This document shows positions 15,706 to 25,301 of a DNA stretch of 64,000 nucleotides, piece after piece. A model generated the notes under the pieces. That model worked only from the letters and a program-made list of their open reading frames with translations. It was not told the DNA's origin and searched no databases. The stretch is from Ignavibacteria bacterium. Its GTDB lineage: Bacteria; Bacteroidota; Ignavibacteria; Tepidaquicellales; OLB5. The position numbers were made by a program, and so were the translations under genes. The stretch covers positions 1,991,902 through 2,055,901 of the forward strand of contig JAFLBX010000001.1 of the NCBI GenBank assembly GCA_017303675.1. Reading direction: 5' to 3'. Positions within the stretch are counted from its first letter, which is position 1. Every line of letters begins with the position of its first letter.

Positions 15706-17547
15706 TCAATGATTAAACACAAACTCACTGCTGTTTATCAATGCCCATTGCAGGTCCTCATATCCATCTTCTTTATCGCCCGCTGTTTTTAATGCATTTT
15801 CCATTTCCTTCTCATTAGGGAACCTTCCCAGTGTGTTCAGGTAAAGCAGGTTAATTCTCTGCTCCGGATCATTTTCTTTATTCATTATTTGAGATATAAA
15901 ATTTCCCGGTTTCTTCTCTGTTATCTTCTCTGTTATATCGCTGTTCATCATAAGTAACGCTTGTGTTATAGTGCCTGAAAAATCTTCAGCTTCATTCATT
16001 TCGTCATCTTCAAATGTATATACAAAAAGCTGCAGTATTCTGAACCTTATCTTCGCAAGCTCTTCATCGCTTTTATTTTTCATATTGCCTGTTGTAAAGT
16101 AACCGCTTGATGATAAAAGTGAGTTTGAAAGCTGTACAGGGTCCATTGGCCTCAAAACAGCCCTTGAAAAATACATTCTGTCATCTTTATTAGTGCTGTT
16201 TGGCGTTGAAGATAGCTGGTAAGCTTCAGTATTGGCAATTAACCTGAATAATGATTTTATATCAAAATTACTTTTTACAAATTCGTCCGCAAGCATCTCC
16301 AATAACTCAGGATTCGAGCCTTTTTCACCTGCAGTCATATCGTCAACAGGATTTATAAAACCATACCCGAAGAAATGCTTCCAGAACCTGTTTACGAATG
16401 CCCGCGCAAGCTGTTTTTGTTCTGTTACAGCGATGTTTTCAGCAAGCAGACTTCTTCTGTCAACCCCAGCATCACCTGATATGGAAGCTCCGCTTAAAAA
16501 TTTAGGGTAGGCAGTTCTTTTAGTCCCGTTCTCTTCATAGGTTATTTGTCCGTTAACCGCATCCCATACCAGCAGGTCAGGCTTAAAAATGGAATCACTC
16601 ATCCTTTGTTTCAGGCTGTCAATTGCCCACTGGGGAGGGATATTCCTTTTCTTTTCTACCTTATTCTTATTCTTGGATTTGTCCTTCTGTTTCTTCTTTA
16701 CATTCTTATGCTCTTCCTTATTCATCATCTCTTCGTTCATATCATTGCTGCCTTCCATATTGCTTTCCATTTCTATATCTCGGGCTTTTGTGATCTGCTT
16801 TTCCATGCGGGTTATGGCATTGGTTATCTTCTGCGCCTGGTCTTTTTTTAGCAGAGGCAGTACCTGCCTTCTTGAAAAAAATGATGCAACACCGTAAAAA
16901 TCCTCCTGTGTAATTTCTTCATAGGGATGTTTATGGCACTGTGCGCATTGGATCTGCCTGCCTGTAAATGTTTTCATTACACTGCCGGCGGCATCTTCTG
17001 GAGTTTCAAATCTGCCCATATACAATGCATACGGATTTGTAGTAACAAATCCCTGCGCGCTTATCAGCTTCTGAACAAACTCGCTGTATGGCCTGTTGGA
17101 ATTGAAATTTTCTGCAAACTCTTTTCTTACATGGTTATATGTCGGTGCCTGAACCTTACGCTTTGCGTCATAAGAAAATAGTATCTGCATCCAGATATCA
17201 GCCATGTACCCGCCGTATTCTTCCGATGCAAGGAGCTCATCTATCTTTTCAGCTCGTTTGTTTTTGTTTTTACTCTCAAGAAAAACTTTTACTTCATCGG
17301 CATTGGGTATTCTGCCTGATACATCAATATACAGCCTTCTTAAAAATTCCGCATCGCTGGTTTTCTTTGATCCTTCAAGCCCGTTTTCCTTCCATTTCTT
17401 CTCTATCAGCCTGTCTATATCACTAACACTCAGCCTGCTTACAGAAGCATCTGCAGTTAAAAATATAAGAAGTGTAATGAACGCTATGAACAGGAGATAA
17501 ACAGAAACTATCAGTCTTGTATTATTATTTACCCGGGTTATTGCCAT
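15706..17547 (-). CDS. DUF1549/DUF1553 domain protein with lysine-rich insert
   Basis: 613 residues. An N-terminal membrane anchor or signal (about 10-30) precedes DUF1549 (DIDRLIEKKWKENG, RRLYIDVSGRIPNADE, CAQCHKHPYEEITQEDFYG) and DUF1553 (ARAFVNRFWKHFFGYGFINPVDD, RPMDPVQLSNSLL, ALLMMNSD). CAQCHKHP is a CxxCH that could bind heme but is family-typical. Residues about 259-303 form an unusual charged insert rich in Met/Glu, then Lys/Asn, absent from the core fold. It is the upstream partner of the DUF1501 gene and likely acts with it in the envelope. Confidence 0.88.
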   Translation of the reverse strand: MAITRVNNNTRLIVSVYLLFIAFITLLIFLTADASVSRLSVSDIDRLIEKKWKENGLEGSKKTSDAEFLRRLYIDVSGRIPNADEVKVFLESKNKNKRAEKIDELLASEEYGGYMADIWMQILFSYDAKRKVQAPTYNHVRKEFAENFNSNRPYSEFVQKLISAQGFVTTNPYALYMGRFETPEDAAGSVMKTFTGRQIQCAQCHKHPYEEITQEDFYGVASFFSRRQVLPLLKKDQAQKITNAITRMEKQITKARDIEMESNMEGSNDMNEEMMNKEEHKNVKKKQKDKSKNKNKVEKKRNIPPQWAIDSLKQRMSDSIFKPDLLVWDAVNGQITYEENGTKRTAYPKFLSGASISGDAGVDRRSLLAENIAVTEQKQLARAFVNRFWKHFFGYGFINPVDDMTAGEKGSNPELLEMLADEFVKSNFDIKSLFRLIANTEAYQLSSTPNSTNKDDRMYFSRAVLRPMDPVQLSNSLLSSSGYFTTGNMKNKSDEELAKIRFRILQLFVYTFEDDEMNEAEDFSGTITQALLMMNSDITEKITEKKPGNFISQIMNKENDPEQRINLLYLNTLGRFPNEKEMENALKTAGDKEDGYEDLQWALINSSEFVFNH

Positions 17548-17619
17548 GTTTTTGCATATGTTTAATTATTTGTACCAGACTTCTGGTATAGCTATATGAC
17601 AATATTATTAATTTTTGGT

Positions 17620-19167
17620 TTAATCCTGGGTATAACCTTTTTTGTTAATGATATCAATATACGCTTTTCCTGTAATTTTGCCTTCAAGCCAAGCATCAAG
17701 ATCGATAACATGAAGCAAGCCGGGTTCTGTATCTTCAGCGTTTTTAAGCTTTAAACGTGTTTCTTTGAAGAGTTCCTTAAGCTCTTTTTCTTCGCTAACG
17801 CGGTTTCCTTTTTTTAAGAATTCAAATACCAGTTTTTCGAAGCTGCTCGGTTTTTTTCTCTTTTTTAAATACCTGTAGGTCGACCGGATGTAATATTCCA
17901 GTGAACCCATGTTGCCAAGCTCATAATGAACCATAAGGTTTATTATTCTGCATGAAACCTGGATATCTTCTCGCAGCTCAAATGCTTTTGAATTAAATAT
18001 CCTGTTAATATGATGTAAGGAATTATCGAACATTGAATTCGCAAAATAAACTGATGAGGCTATAAAATCTGTTACTATGATCTCATCCCTGAATGATGAG
18101 CTTTCATTCAGTCTCGTTATTTCGATAAGCTGACTGATAACTTCTAGGTTCTTTTCATTTTTTCCGTATGCTGAATTAATATTCATGATCCCCATAAGTG
18201 TTCTTACTTTCAGAAAATTTCTGATCTTCGGCGGCGAATCCTCAAGCAGTTTATCCTGTTCGTTCTGAAGCCTTGAAAAGTAATATTGAGCGTCGCTTAT
18301 CCTTCCTTCAGCATTTGAAATGTGCAACAGTTCCTGCATGATAAGGATATATTCATAAGCCGAAGCCTGTTTATTTTCTTTGGAATCACCGAATAATTCC
18401 AGGCAGTCAATACCGTAACTGTATGCTGCTTTTGTTTTGCCTGAAAGATTATTAATGAAACAGTGCATTAAAAGATATATCACCCTGCTTTGAAAATATT
18501 TTGCGTTTTTGTAATTTTTAAGAAGCCTGTTTGATAGAAGCTTATTCAGTGTATTTCCGGGTTCAGTAACTCCTTCAATACCTTTTGCCGTTGCGTGAAT
18601 TACCATCCTGTCATACAGCTTCCTGTATTCAGAAATGTTCTTCATTTTATCAAGCACTTCCTGTTCCTCGTCATAATTTTTCATAAGTACTTCCGAGACT
18701 TCATTCAATGGTGTGTTAACGCGTAATGCAAGTCTTTCAGTCCGTATAGCTTCCATTAGCTTAACCGGCTTGTCATTTCTTTCAGCAAGCTCTTTGGCTT
18801 TGTTTGTTATTTTTAAAGCCTGTGAGTATAAACCACGCCTGTAAAGTATTACAGCATTATTTATCATCATGCTCAATTTAATTTCAATATTATCTTCTGA
18901 GTAATAAAGATTAAGAGATTTCAGAATGTTGTTATAAAGGTATATCTTTGTTACCCCAAGCTGTTTAACAAATTTTTCGTTGCTGTACCGTTCTTTGATT
19001 TGTTTATCCGTATATGCAGGATCTTTGCTGAAGCTTTCAATTCCTTCGAATAATTTTCTGAATGTACTGTTATTCTTGTAATGCCTTCCCGAAAATTTTT
19101 TAAAATAAGCTTTTTCTGTCGGTGTTAAAGAGCTTATAAGCTGAAAAAGGTCGTTTTTTGGTTTCAT
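17620..19167 (-). CDS. Uncharacterised helical-repeat protein
   Basis: 515 residues from the ATG at 19167; an upstream in-frame TTG would add eight. The sequence opens LFQLISSLTPTEKAYFKKFSG, a pattern I associate with uncharacterised Bacteroidota/Ignavibacteria proteins, and is almost wholly helical with degenerate TPR-like pairs (AVILYRRGLYSQALKITNKA; AYSYGIDCLELFGDSK; ARIS-type helices). No signal peptide, catalytic motif or DNA-binding domain is visible. It is transcribed divergently from the FG-GAP gene. A scaffold or regulatory role is plausible but unproven. Confidence 0.65.
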   Translation of the reverse strand: MKPKNDLFQLISSLTPTEKAYFKKFSGRHYKNNSTFRKLFEGIESFSKDPAYTDKQIKERYSNEKFVKQLGVTKIYLYNNILKSLNLYYSEDNIEIKLSMMINNAVILYRRGLYSQALKITNKAKELAERNDKPVKLMEAIRTERLALRVNTPLNEVSEVLMKNYDEEQEVLDKMKNISEYRKLYDRMVIHATAKGIEGVTEPGNTLNKLLSNRLLKNYKNAKYFQSRVIYLLMHCFINNLSGKTKAAYSYGIDCLELFGDSKENKQASAYEYILIMQELLHISNAEGRISDAQYYFSRLQNEQDKLLEDSPPKIRNFLKVRTLMGIMNINSAYGKNEKNLEVISQLIEITRLNESSSFRDEIIVTDFIASSVYFANSMFDNSLHHINRIFNSKAFELREDIQVSCRIINLMVHYELGNMGSLEYYIRSTYRYLKKRKKPSSFEKLVFEFLKKGNRVSEEKELKELFKETRLKLKNAEDTEPGLLHVIDLDAWLEGKITGKAYIDIINKKGYTQD

Positions 19168-19319
19168 TTGAGTTCTAATACAATTATTCAATAATAACTA
19201 AAAATATTAATATATTCAGCAAATATTGTAAATAATTTAAAAGTGACTTATAATATATTGATTATATTAATTTGGGAATTTTCTATTGTTTTATAATTTT
19301 GAAACAATTAAAAATAAAT

Positions 19320-20852
19320 ATGTTCTTCAAAAATTCCTTTTTATTAATAAGCTCTCAATTAATACTTGGTTTTTTGATCCCGGCAGCTATTCCTGTTACT
19401 CCAGTTAAGTTCGGTTCATTTACCGGTGATACAATTCTTTATACCGATGTTTCATCGACTCATTTGCCGCTGGCAATTGTTTCCGGCCCCGGTATGGATG
19501 CCGAAACGGGTGATCTTGATGGCGACGGCGACCTTGATATTGTAATTGCCAATGAATATCAGCCTAACAAGATACTTCTCAATAACGGGCTTGGTGTTTT
19601 TACTGACGGAACACCCGGAAGGCTGCCGCAAAAGAATCTGGACAGCGAAGATATAGGCATTGCGGATATGGACAGTGATAATGACCTTGATATAGTTTTT
19701 GCAACTGAAGATCATGCAATCCACGAACTGTATTTCAATAACGGCTCTGCCGTTTACAGGGATAAAAGTAATATTCTTCCGGGCAGCATCGCAAATTCAG
19801 TGCTTGCCATTGATGTTAACAATGATTCACTCCCTGATCTTATTTTCGGCAACGCAGGGGCATCTGATACGCCGGCCCAGAATTTCCTGTTGATAAACAA
19901 TGGCGATACAACCTTCACCAACCAAACCGCTTCCAGGCTTCCGCAGGTGCTTGATATAACCCAGGATATTAAGCTTGGTGATATAGACGGCGATGGTGAT
20001 AATGATATGGTTGTGGGCAATGAAGACGGTAATAAAATACATATCAATAACGGAAGCGGTTTCTTTACAGATGAAACTTCTTCAAGGCTTCCGCTTACCG
20101 GAACTGAAGAAACACGCAAGGTTACTTTATGTGATGTTGATGGAGATGATGATCTTGATATATTTTTCGCGAATGTTGCATTCAGGCCTAACCGTATAAG
20201 GCAGGATAGGCTGCTGCTTAATAACGGCTCAGGTATTTTTACCGATGTTACATCTGCAAATATCCCCTTTGATAACGAGCATACTACCGAAGGTATATTT
20301 GTTGATGTTGATTATGACGGTGACCCTGATCTAATTACTACAAATATTTTTAACAACCGCCCGGTAAAGGTTTTTGCTAATAATGGCAGCGGGATTTTCG
20401 GGGAGGTAACGCAGTTGGTTTTGCCGCCGGGTGTTCTTGGAGAGGGCATAGGCATTAAGGCTGGTGATTTCAACGGTGATAACCTCCTCGATCTTTATGT
20501 TGTGAACCGCGGTATGCAGGATAGACTGCTTCTGCGTAATGACACAGCAAAAACCATTGGACTAAATACCTTAAGCAGCGAAATTCCGCAGCAATTCAGC
20601 TTGGAACAGAATTATCCAAACCCTTTTAACCCTGAAACTAATATTAGATTCTTGCTGCCCTTTAGTTCGCATGTTAAGCTTACTGTTTATGATGCCTCAG
20701 GAAGGTTAACAGCTCAACTGCTCAGCAGGCAGCTTGCTGCCGGAAGTTATGAGGTAAGCTGGAATGCAGGCGGGCTGCCAAGCGGTATCTATTTTTACAG
20801 GATTGAGACACCGGAATTTTCTGAAACTAAAAAAATGATTTTAATAAAATAA
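19320..20852 (+). CDS. Secreted FG-GAP/VCBS-repeat protein with T9SS sorting domain
   Basis: 510 residues from the ATG at 19320, chosen because MFFKNSFLLISSQLILGF starts a signal peptide; an upstream TTG would put 16 residues before it. Seven calcium-binding repeats follow: DLDGDGDLDIV, DMDSDNDLDIV, DVNNDSLPDLI, DIDGDGDNDMV, DVDGDDDLDIF, DVDYDGDPDLI and DFNGDNLLDLY, forming an integrin-like beta-propeller. The C-terminus is a T9SS type-A domain (NYPNPFNPETNIRF, then KKMILIK). Predicted to be secreted or attached to the cell surface. The next T9SS gene starts nine bases later. Confidence 0.9.
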   Translation: MFFKNSFLLISSQLILGFLIPAAIPVTPVKFGSFTGDTILYTDVSSTHLPLAIVSGPGMDAETGDLDGDGDLDIVIANEYQPNKILLNNGLGVFTDGTPGRLPQKNLDSEDIGIADMDSDNDLDIVFATEDHAIHELYFNNGSAVYRDKSNILPGSIANSVLAIDVNNDSLPDLIFGNAGASDTPAQNFLLINNGDTTFTNQTASRLPQVLDITQDIKLGDIDGDGDNDMVVGNEDGNKIHINNGSGFFTDETSSRLPLTGTEETRKVTLCDVDGDDDLDIFFANVAFRPNRIRQDRLLLNNGSGIFTDVTSANIPFDNEHTTEGIFVDVDYDGDPDLITTNIFNNRPVKVFANNGSGIFGEVTQLVLPPGVLGEGIGIKAGDFNGDNLLDLYVVNRGMQDRLLLRNDTAKTIGLNTLSSEIPQQFSLEQNYPNPFNPETNIRFLLPFSSHVKLTVYDASGRLTAQLLSRQLAAGSYEVSWNAGGLPSGIYFYRIETPEFSETKKMILIK

Positions 20853-20860
20853 TAAGTTAG

Positions 20861-22273
20861 ATGAATAGTATATATAAATTGAGCAGCTTTAAAACTCTGA
20901 TACTGCTTACAGCGGTATTTATTACTCAAAGTATTTTTTCAGGCAGTACATTTGATACTGCTTATGCCCGCATACTGCAGCAGAGGATAGAATACCTGAA
21001 AACAACTTATAACCTCGTTGGTATTTCTGCGGCTGCGGAAGTACCGGGACAGGGAATTTGGCTTGGCACTGCCGGAATATCTCATGTAAATGTTAATATG
21101 GATACAGGCATGGTTTTTGATATTGGCAGTATTACAAAAAATTTCGTCGCAGCTTATACTCTTAAGCTTGTTGATATGGATAGCCTGGGTTTAAATGATT
21201 CAATCGGAACTTGGCTTCCGCAGTATCCTAACATAAATAACAAAGTCACAATTAAGCAGCTTCTCAATCACACAAGCGGTATCTATAATTTTACTGATAA
21301 TTCAGTGTGGGCAAATGCAGTTAATTCTGATCCTAACCGGGTATGGACCCTTGAAGAAGTCGTACAGGGTTATATTCTGGCGCCATATTTTCAGCCGGGC
21401 GCAGGCTGGCGATACAGCAATACAAACTATACTTTACTTACCATGATTATCAGGCAGGTTACCGGCTCTGATCTGCCTGCCCTTTTCAGAAGCAATTTCT
21501 TTACTCCGTTTGGTATGAATACAGCGTATGTTGAATTAACCGATACAATACACGCTCCGTTTGCACATAACTGGGTACAATCCGGCTCGCAGCTTGTAGA
21601 TGCATATGGCTACCCGCGCACAGCATTTACAAGCTCAGCCTACGGACCCGGTGGTGTTATTACCAGGCCCGAAAATATGCTGAGGTGGTCTAAAGCTCTT
21701 TATGAAGGCCAGATCATTTCCAACAGTTCGCTTAACCAGATGCTTACATTTGTTTCAGCGAATATATCAGGCGCAAACGGGTACGGACTCGGTACTATGA
21801 GATATAATGTCGGCGGAAAGATCTGCTGGGGACATGGCGGTAATTCCTTCGGACACTCAAGTGTTTCTATGTATTGGGCAGAAGGCGGAATTTCTATTGC
21901 TGTTATGATGAACCGCGATATAAATACCGGTCCTATAGGTATTGATTTCATGAATACGGTCATTACATTTAATCCCACCGGACTTGTACCGCTATCAACT
22001 ATAGTACCCGGTGATTTTAAATTAGAACAGAACTATCCAAATCCTTTTAATCCTGCAACAAAGATCGGTTTTTCACTTCCCAAAAGCTCCGCAGTTAAGC
22101 TGAAAGTATTTGATATTTCCGGTAGGGAAGTATCGGAGTTAATTAACAGTACGCTCCAGGCAGGTACATATGAATATGAATGGAATGCGGCAAATCTGCC
22201 CAGCGGTGTTTATTTTTATGTATTAAGTGCAGGGGAGAATATTCAAACCAAAAAAATGATCCTGGTTAAGTGA
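20861..22273 (+). CDS. Secreted serine hydrolase (class C beta-lactamase fold) with T9SS sorting domain
   Basis: 470 residues. A signal peptide ends near residue 27. The penicillin-binding/beta-lactamase class C fold shows SxxK as Ser90-Ile-Thr-Lys93 in DIGSITKNF, YSNTNY as the YxN motif, and a C-terminal GHGGN in place of KTG. Members include esterases, D-amino peptidases and carboxypeptidases, so beta-lactam hydrolysis is not implied. The T9SS domain (NYPNPFNPATKIGF to KKMILVK) predicts outer-surface location. Likely co-transcribed with the FG-GAP gene, and followed by a strong terminator. Confidence 0.9.
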   Translation: MNSIYKLSSFKTLILLTAVFITQSIFSGSTFDTAYARILQQRIEYLKTTYNLVGISAAAEVPGQGIWLGTAGISHVNVNMDTGMVFDIGSITKNFVAAYTLKLVDMDSLGLNDSIGTWLPQYPNINNKVTIKQLLNHTSGIYNFTDNSVWANAVNSDPNRVWTLEEVVQGYILAPYFQPGAGWRYSNTNYTLLTMIIRQVTGSDLPALFRSNFFTPFGMNTAYVELTDTIHAPFAHNWVQSGSQLVDAYGYPRTAFTSSAYGPGGVITRPENMLRWSKALYEGQIISNSSLNQMLTFVSANISGANGYGLGTMRYNVGGKICWGHGGNSFGHSSVSMYWAEGGISIAVMMNRDINTGPIGIDFMNTVITFNPTGLVPLSTIVPGDFKLEQNYPNPFNPATKIGFSLPKSSAVKLKVFDISGREVSELINSTLQAGTYEYEWNAANLPSGVYFYVLSAGENIQTKKMILVK

Positions 22274-22334
22274 TTCAATAATCTGATTTATTTCATGTAG
22301 AAAAGCTGCACATTAGTATTATCCCCATTGTTAA

Positions 22335-22361
22335 GCGGAGCCGGTTTCAAACCGGCTCCGC
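22335..22361 (+). terminator. Strong hairpin terminator
   Basis: GCGGAGCCGGTTT pairs perfectly with AAACCGGCTCCGC around one base (13-bp stem), followed by ATTTTATAT. It lies 62 bases after the serine hydrolase stop. Confidence 0.75.
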
Positions 22362-22414
22362 ATTTTATATATCATTCTGAGCTACCAAGTGAGGTGTGTG
22401 TAAATAAAAGGTTT

Positions 22415-22752
22415 GTCATTCTGAGCGCAGCGATGTCACGAAGTGCTCTTCTAAATCTAGACTAATCACTTCAATGGAACATATATTCTAGCCGTAAATA
22501 TATTTACAATGTTCCCACATCAAGCGACTCTTCTTAAAAAAAAGATCTCTGTCATTCTGAGCGAGCAACGCGAGCGAAGAATCTAGACGTAGAATAACAA
22601 TTTAACATTAATACAAACATTAAAAAGATTTACTAATTTTTATTAATATATTTCAATCGAAGTATAAGATGTGGGAACGAATTTATTATTTACGCTGGAT
22701 CCTTCGCTTACTGCCTTCACTAACGTTTCGGCAGTCTGACGCTCAGGATGAC
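22415..22752. repeat. Nested inverted-repeat cluster (family D plus an inner 200-bp element)
   Basis: This explains most of the 572-base gap 22274-22845. GTCATTCTGAGCG copies start at 22415 and 22551; an inverted copy ends GCTCAGGATGAC at 22752. Inside, GTAAATA (22494-22500) and GTTCCCACATC (22511-22521) are mirrored by GATGTGGGAAC (22668-22678) and TATTTAC (22687-22693), bounding a 200-base non-coding unit. No open frame of note lies within. Confidence 0.7.
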
Positions 22753-22845
22753 ATAGTTTGAATAATACTTTCGATTTCAAGAGTATACCAGGCTTGTTTC
22801 GTAGCCGGGCCTTTTAAGGGCCTTTTTAATTCTACTGTAAATTTT

Positions 22846-23733
22846 TTATCTCAAAATCCTCTTAGCCTTTTCAAGATTCTCTCTATAACTAAAAGTCCCC
22901 AACCCATGCCCATCCAGCTTATCCCGGTTCAGTCCAAGTTCCTTAACAGTTGGATAAGCTGTGAACTCATCACAGCTTGCTGGAACAACAAGCTTTTTAT
23001 CAAACCCGAACTCTTCACACATGCCGATACACATATCATACCGTGAAAGATACTCACCGCCGCAGAAATTAATTATGTCATTATGCCTGTACTTCTCCGG
23101 CAGAGCGGCTAAAATACCCGCTGCATCTTCTGTATATATTGCGTTTCTGAACTGATCTGTAAATGCCCGCAGCTCTTTTCCTTCACTCAGTGATTTATAT
23201 GCAATATCAAAGAATGAAGTATATTCAGATAATGTGAATCCGTAAACCAGAGATGTCCGCAATATCAGGTATTTCATACCAAATTCCTTAACAGCTTCTT
23301 CGCCTTCAAGCTTTGACTTCGCGTATATTGTCAACGGCTCCAGAGCCGATATATCTTCTCTTAGGTTAACACCTGCTTTATATACCAGGTCTGTTGATGT
23401 ATATATCATCAGCGTGCCGGTTTGTGAACATAGCTTCGCCAAATGACCCGTAACCCCGCCATTAAATTGACTTATATAATTATCATTTTGTGTTGTAATT
23501 CTTGTAGGGGTAACTGATGCCAAATGATAAACAATATCCGGTTTTACTTTATTGAATAATCGTTCTGTCTCTTCTGTATCTGCAAGATCACATTTAAACA
23601 ACTCTATTCCGTTAATTTCCGGTTTGTGTGAGTTGTAAATTCCGGTGACCCTGCCTGTGGCATTTAACAAAAGCGCCTTACATAAGTAAGGCGCAATATA
23701 ACCCGATACACCGGTTATTAAAATATTCTTCAA
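22846..23733 (-). CDS. NAD(P)-dependent sugar reductase/epimerase (RmlD-like SDR)
   Basis: 295 residues, extended short-chain dehydrogenase. ITGVSGYIAPYL is the nucleotide-binding turn (third Gly replaced by Ala), DIVYHLAS follows, YTSTDLVY holds the catalytic Thr/Ser, and YAKSKLEGE is the YxxxK active site. The order resembles dTDP-4-dehydrorhamnose reductases and related sugar-nucleotide enzymes. The substrate is unknown; no rhamnose cluster is nearby. It starts seven bases after the stop of the upstream beta-lactamase-like gene, so the two are probably co-transcribed. Confidence 0.8.
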   Translation of the reverse strand: MKNILITGVSGYIAPYLCKALLLNATGRVTGIYNSHKPEINGIELFKCDLADTEETERLFNKVKPDIVYHLASVTPTRITTQNDNYISQFNGGVTGHLAKLCSQTGTLMIYTSTDLVYKAGVNLREDISALEPLTIYAKSKLEGEEAVKEFGMKYLILRTSLVYGFTLSEYTSFFDIAYKSLSEGKELRAFTDQFRNAIYTEDAAGILAALPEKYRHNDIINFCGGEYLSRYDMCIGMCEEFGFDKKLVVPASCDEFTAYPTVKELGLNRDKLDGHGLGTFSYRENLEKAKRILR

Positions 23734-23740
23734 TTTTATT

Positions 23741-24829
23741 TTACCTGTTGAGATATTTAAGTATTTCCATTGCCACTCCGTCTACATCATTTGCCTGGTT
23801 GCTGAGTACAACCACACCTGTATTGGTCTCAGGTATGAATCCCATAAAGCTTCTGTAGCCGCCTGTGCCGCCATTGTGCCATATCACGGTTCTGTCCCAC
23901 ATTGTTTCAGATATATGCCACGCCAAACCGATTGCGGTATTCGGAATATCAGTTTCAAATCTTCTTGTCTGCATAAGCTTTAAGCCCTCTTTGAACTCAA
24001 GCTTTTCGGTTTTACCCATCTGGAATGCGAGGTACTTTATCATATCGCTCAAGTTTGATTTTATCGCCCCGGCTCCTTCCATTACATCAAAATCCCAGTT
24101 AAATGCCGGCTCGCCTTTTTCATTATACGGCTTAGCAAGCTTCTTTTGCATATCAGCGTTTATAATAATTGATGTCATTGTCATTCCGAGTGAATCAACC
24201 AGGTAATAATGCAGCAATTCCTCATAGGATTTCCCCGAAGCGCGTTCCATTGCAAAACCCAGTATCCCCATGCCTGCATTTGAATAAAGGTATTTCGTGC
24301 CGGGTTCGTATTCAGGTATATAGTTATTTATGAAGCTCAAAAGATCCGCTTCGCTGTATTTTTTATACGGATTGTTAACATCAACGTTTTTGTTCATAAC
24401 CATATTTGAAGGCAGGCGCGGAAGCCCGGATGTTTGTGTAGCCAGATTGTAAAGCTTTACCGGCGCTGTGCTTGAAAAATTATGTATTGTTGTCCCTTCC
24501 GGAAGGTAATTCTGCACCGGGTCGTTTATCTTAAGCTTGCCGTCACGCTCCAGCATAACCAGCATTGTGGTTGTGAATGTTTTGGTTATGGAGCCTATTT
24601 CATATACAGTATATTCATCCGGTTTACTGGAATCTTCCTTCGACACTTTACCGAAGAAAAACATTCTGGGAGTTTCGCTGTTAACATCATACAGCCCAAC
24701 AGCCATGCTCATATTTTTTTTGCCGTCTAAAAGCGGCTTGATAATTTCCGTAAGCTTCGCTTCGAGATCCTGTGAAAATGCGATATTTGTAAATAATAAA
24801 ACGGTTAAAATATAACGTAATATTTTCAT
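23741..24829 (-). CDS. Exported serine hydrolase, class C beta-lactamase family
   Basis: 362 residues. The signal peptide (MKILRYILTVLLFTNIAFSQ) is followed by the penicillin-binding fold: Ser80-Ile-Thr-Lys83 in EIGSITKTF, YLYSNAGMG as the YxN element, and WHNGGTGGY near the C-terminus. No sorting domain is present, so it likely stays in the periplasm. Family members hydrolyse esters, peptides or beta-lactams. It is unrelated in position to the T9SS-tagged paralogue at 20861 but shares the fold. Confidence 0.88.
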   Translation of the reverse strand: MKILRYILTVLLFTNIAFSQDLEAKLTEIIKPLLDGKKNMSMAVGLYDVNSETPRMFFFGKVSKEDSSKPDEYTVYEIGSITKTFTTTMLVMLERDGKLKINDPVQNYLPEGTTIHNFSSTAPVKLYNLATQTSGLPRLPSNMVMNKNVDVNNPYKKYSEADLLSFINNYIPEYEPGTKYLYSNAGMGILGFAMERASGKSYEELLHYYLVDSLGMTMTSIIINADMQKKLAKPYNEKGEPAFNWDFDVMEGAGAIKSNLSDMIKYLAFQMGKTEKLEFKEGLKLMQTRRFETDIPNTAIGLAWHISETMWDRTVIWHNGGTGGYRSFMGFIPETNTGVVVLSNQANDVDGVAMEILKYLNR

Positions 24830-24919
24830 GCTGTAAAATTAGTTAATTTCAATGATTATCAATAAATTGATGAATTGATTTACCAATTTGTATTATACAA
24901 ATATAACATTTAACCCCGT

Positions 24920-24949
24920 AAAAAGGGGATATTTCGTTTCCGTATCCCC
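24920..24949 (-). terminator. Terminator downstream of the cupin gene
   Basis: Read on the minus strand, GGGGATA pairs with TATCCCC over an 11-base loop and runs into five T. It lies 17 bases past the cupin stop. Confidence 0.65.
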
Positions 24950-24965
24950 TCGAAGGCGGGGATCT

Positions 24966-25298
24966 CTATCTTTCGCCGCCTTCGGGACCATAAAACAGCA
25001 CCCATGTTACAAAATCATCCGTAAAATCTTCAAACCGGTGCTCTGCACCGGCAGGCACGAACAGGAAATCGCCCTGGACAAAATCTACATATGTGCCCGC
25101 GTTAAAAAACCTGCCCGAACCGCCGGCAATTATATAAACCTCATCTCGTGTATGCGGCTGTTGTTTATCAACCCCGTCAGGCTTATACAGCTCCACAACA
25201 AGCGAGCCGTGCTTAAAAAATTCTACAAATTCCCTACCGGATGCTTTAAGCTTTTCTTGAGTTGATTTGAGGGAGAGGTAGTTGTTTGATGTTTTCAT
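24966..25298 (-). CDS. Small cupin-domain protein
   Basis: 110 residues, a single double-stranded beta-helix. Metal-site residues are visible in QQPHTRDEVYIIAGGSGRF (His-x3-5-Glu pattern) and in VPAGAEHRFEDF. Such stand-alone cupins serve as isomerases, dioxygenases or sugar binders, and function cannot be set from this sequence. The start ATG lies three bases after the stop of the upstream YD-repeat-like gene, suggesting one transcript. Confidence 0.82.
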   Translation of the reverse strand: MKTSNNYLSLKSTQEKLKASGREFVEFFKHGSLVVELYKPDGVDKQQPHTRDEVYIIAGGSGRFFNAGTYVDFVQGDFLFVPAGAEHRFEDFTDDFVTWVLFYGPEGGER

Positions 25299-25301
25299 TT
25301 G

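Noticed and set aside
16546..16897. Hydrophobic plus-strand frames that look like membrane proteins
   Set aside because: They are the complement of the Lys/Glu-rich segment of the DUF1549 gene; complementing AAR codons yields Phe/Leu-rich shadows.
24888..25265. 125-codon plus-strand frame
   Set aside because: It is antisense to the cupin gene, whose motifs are clear, and passes through the terminator hairpins.
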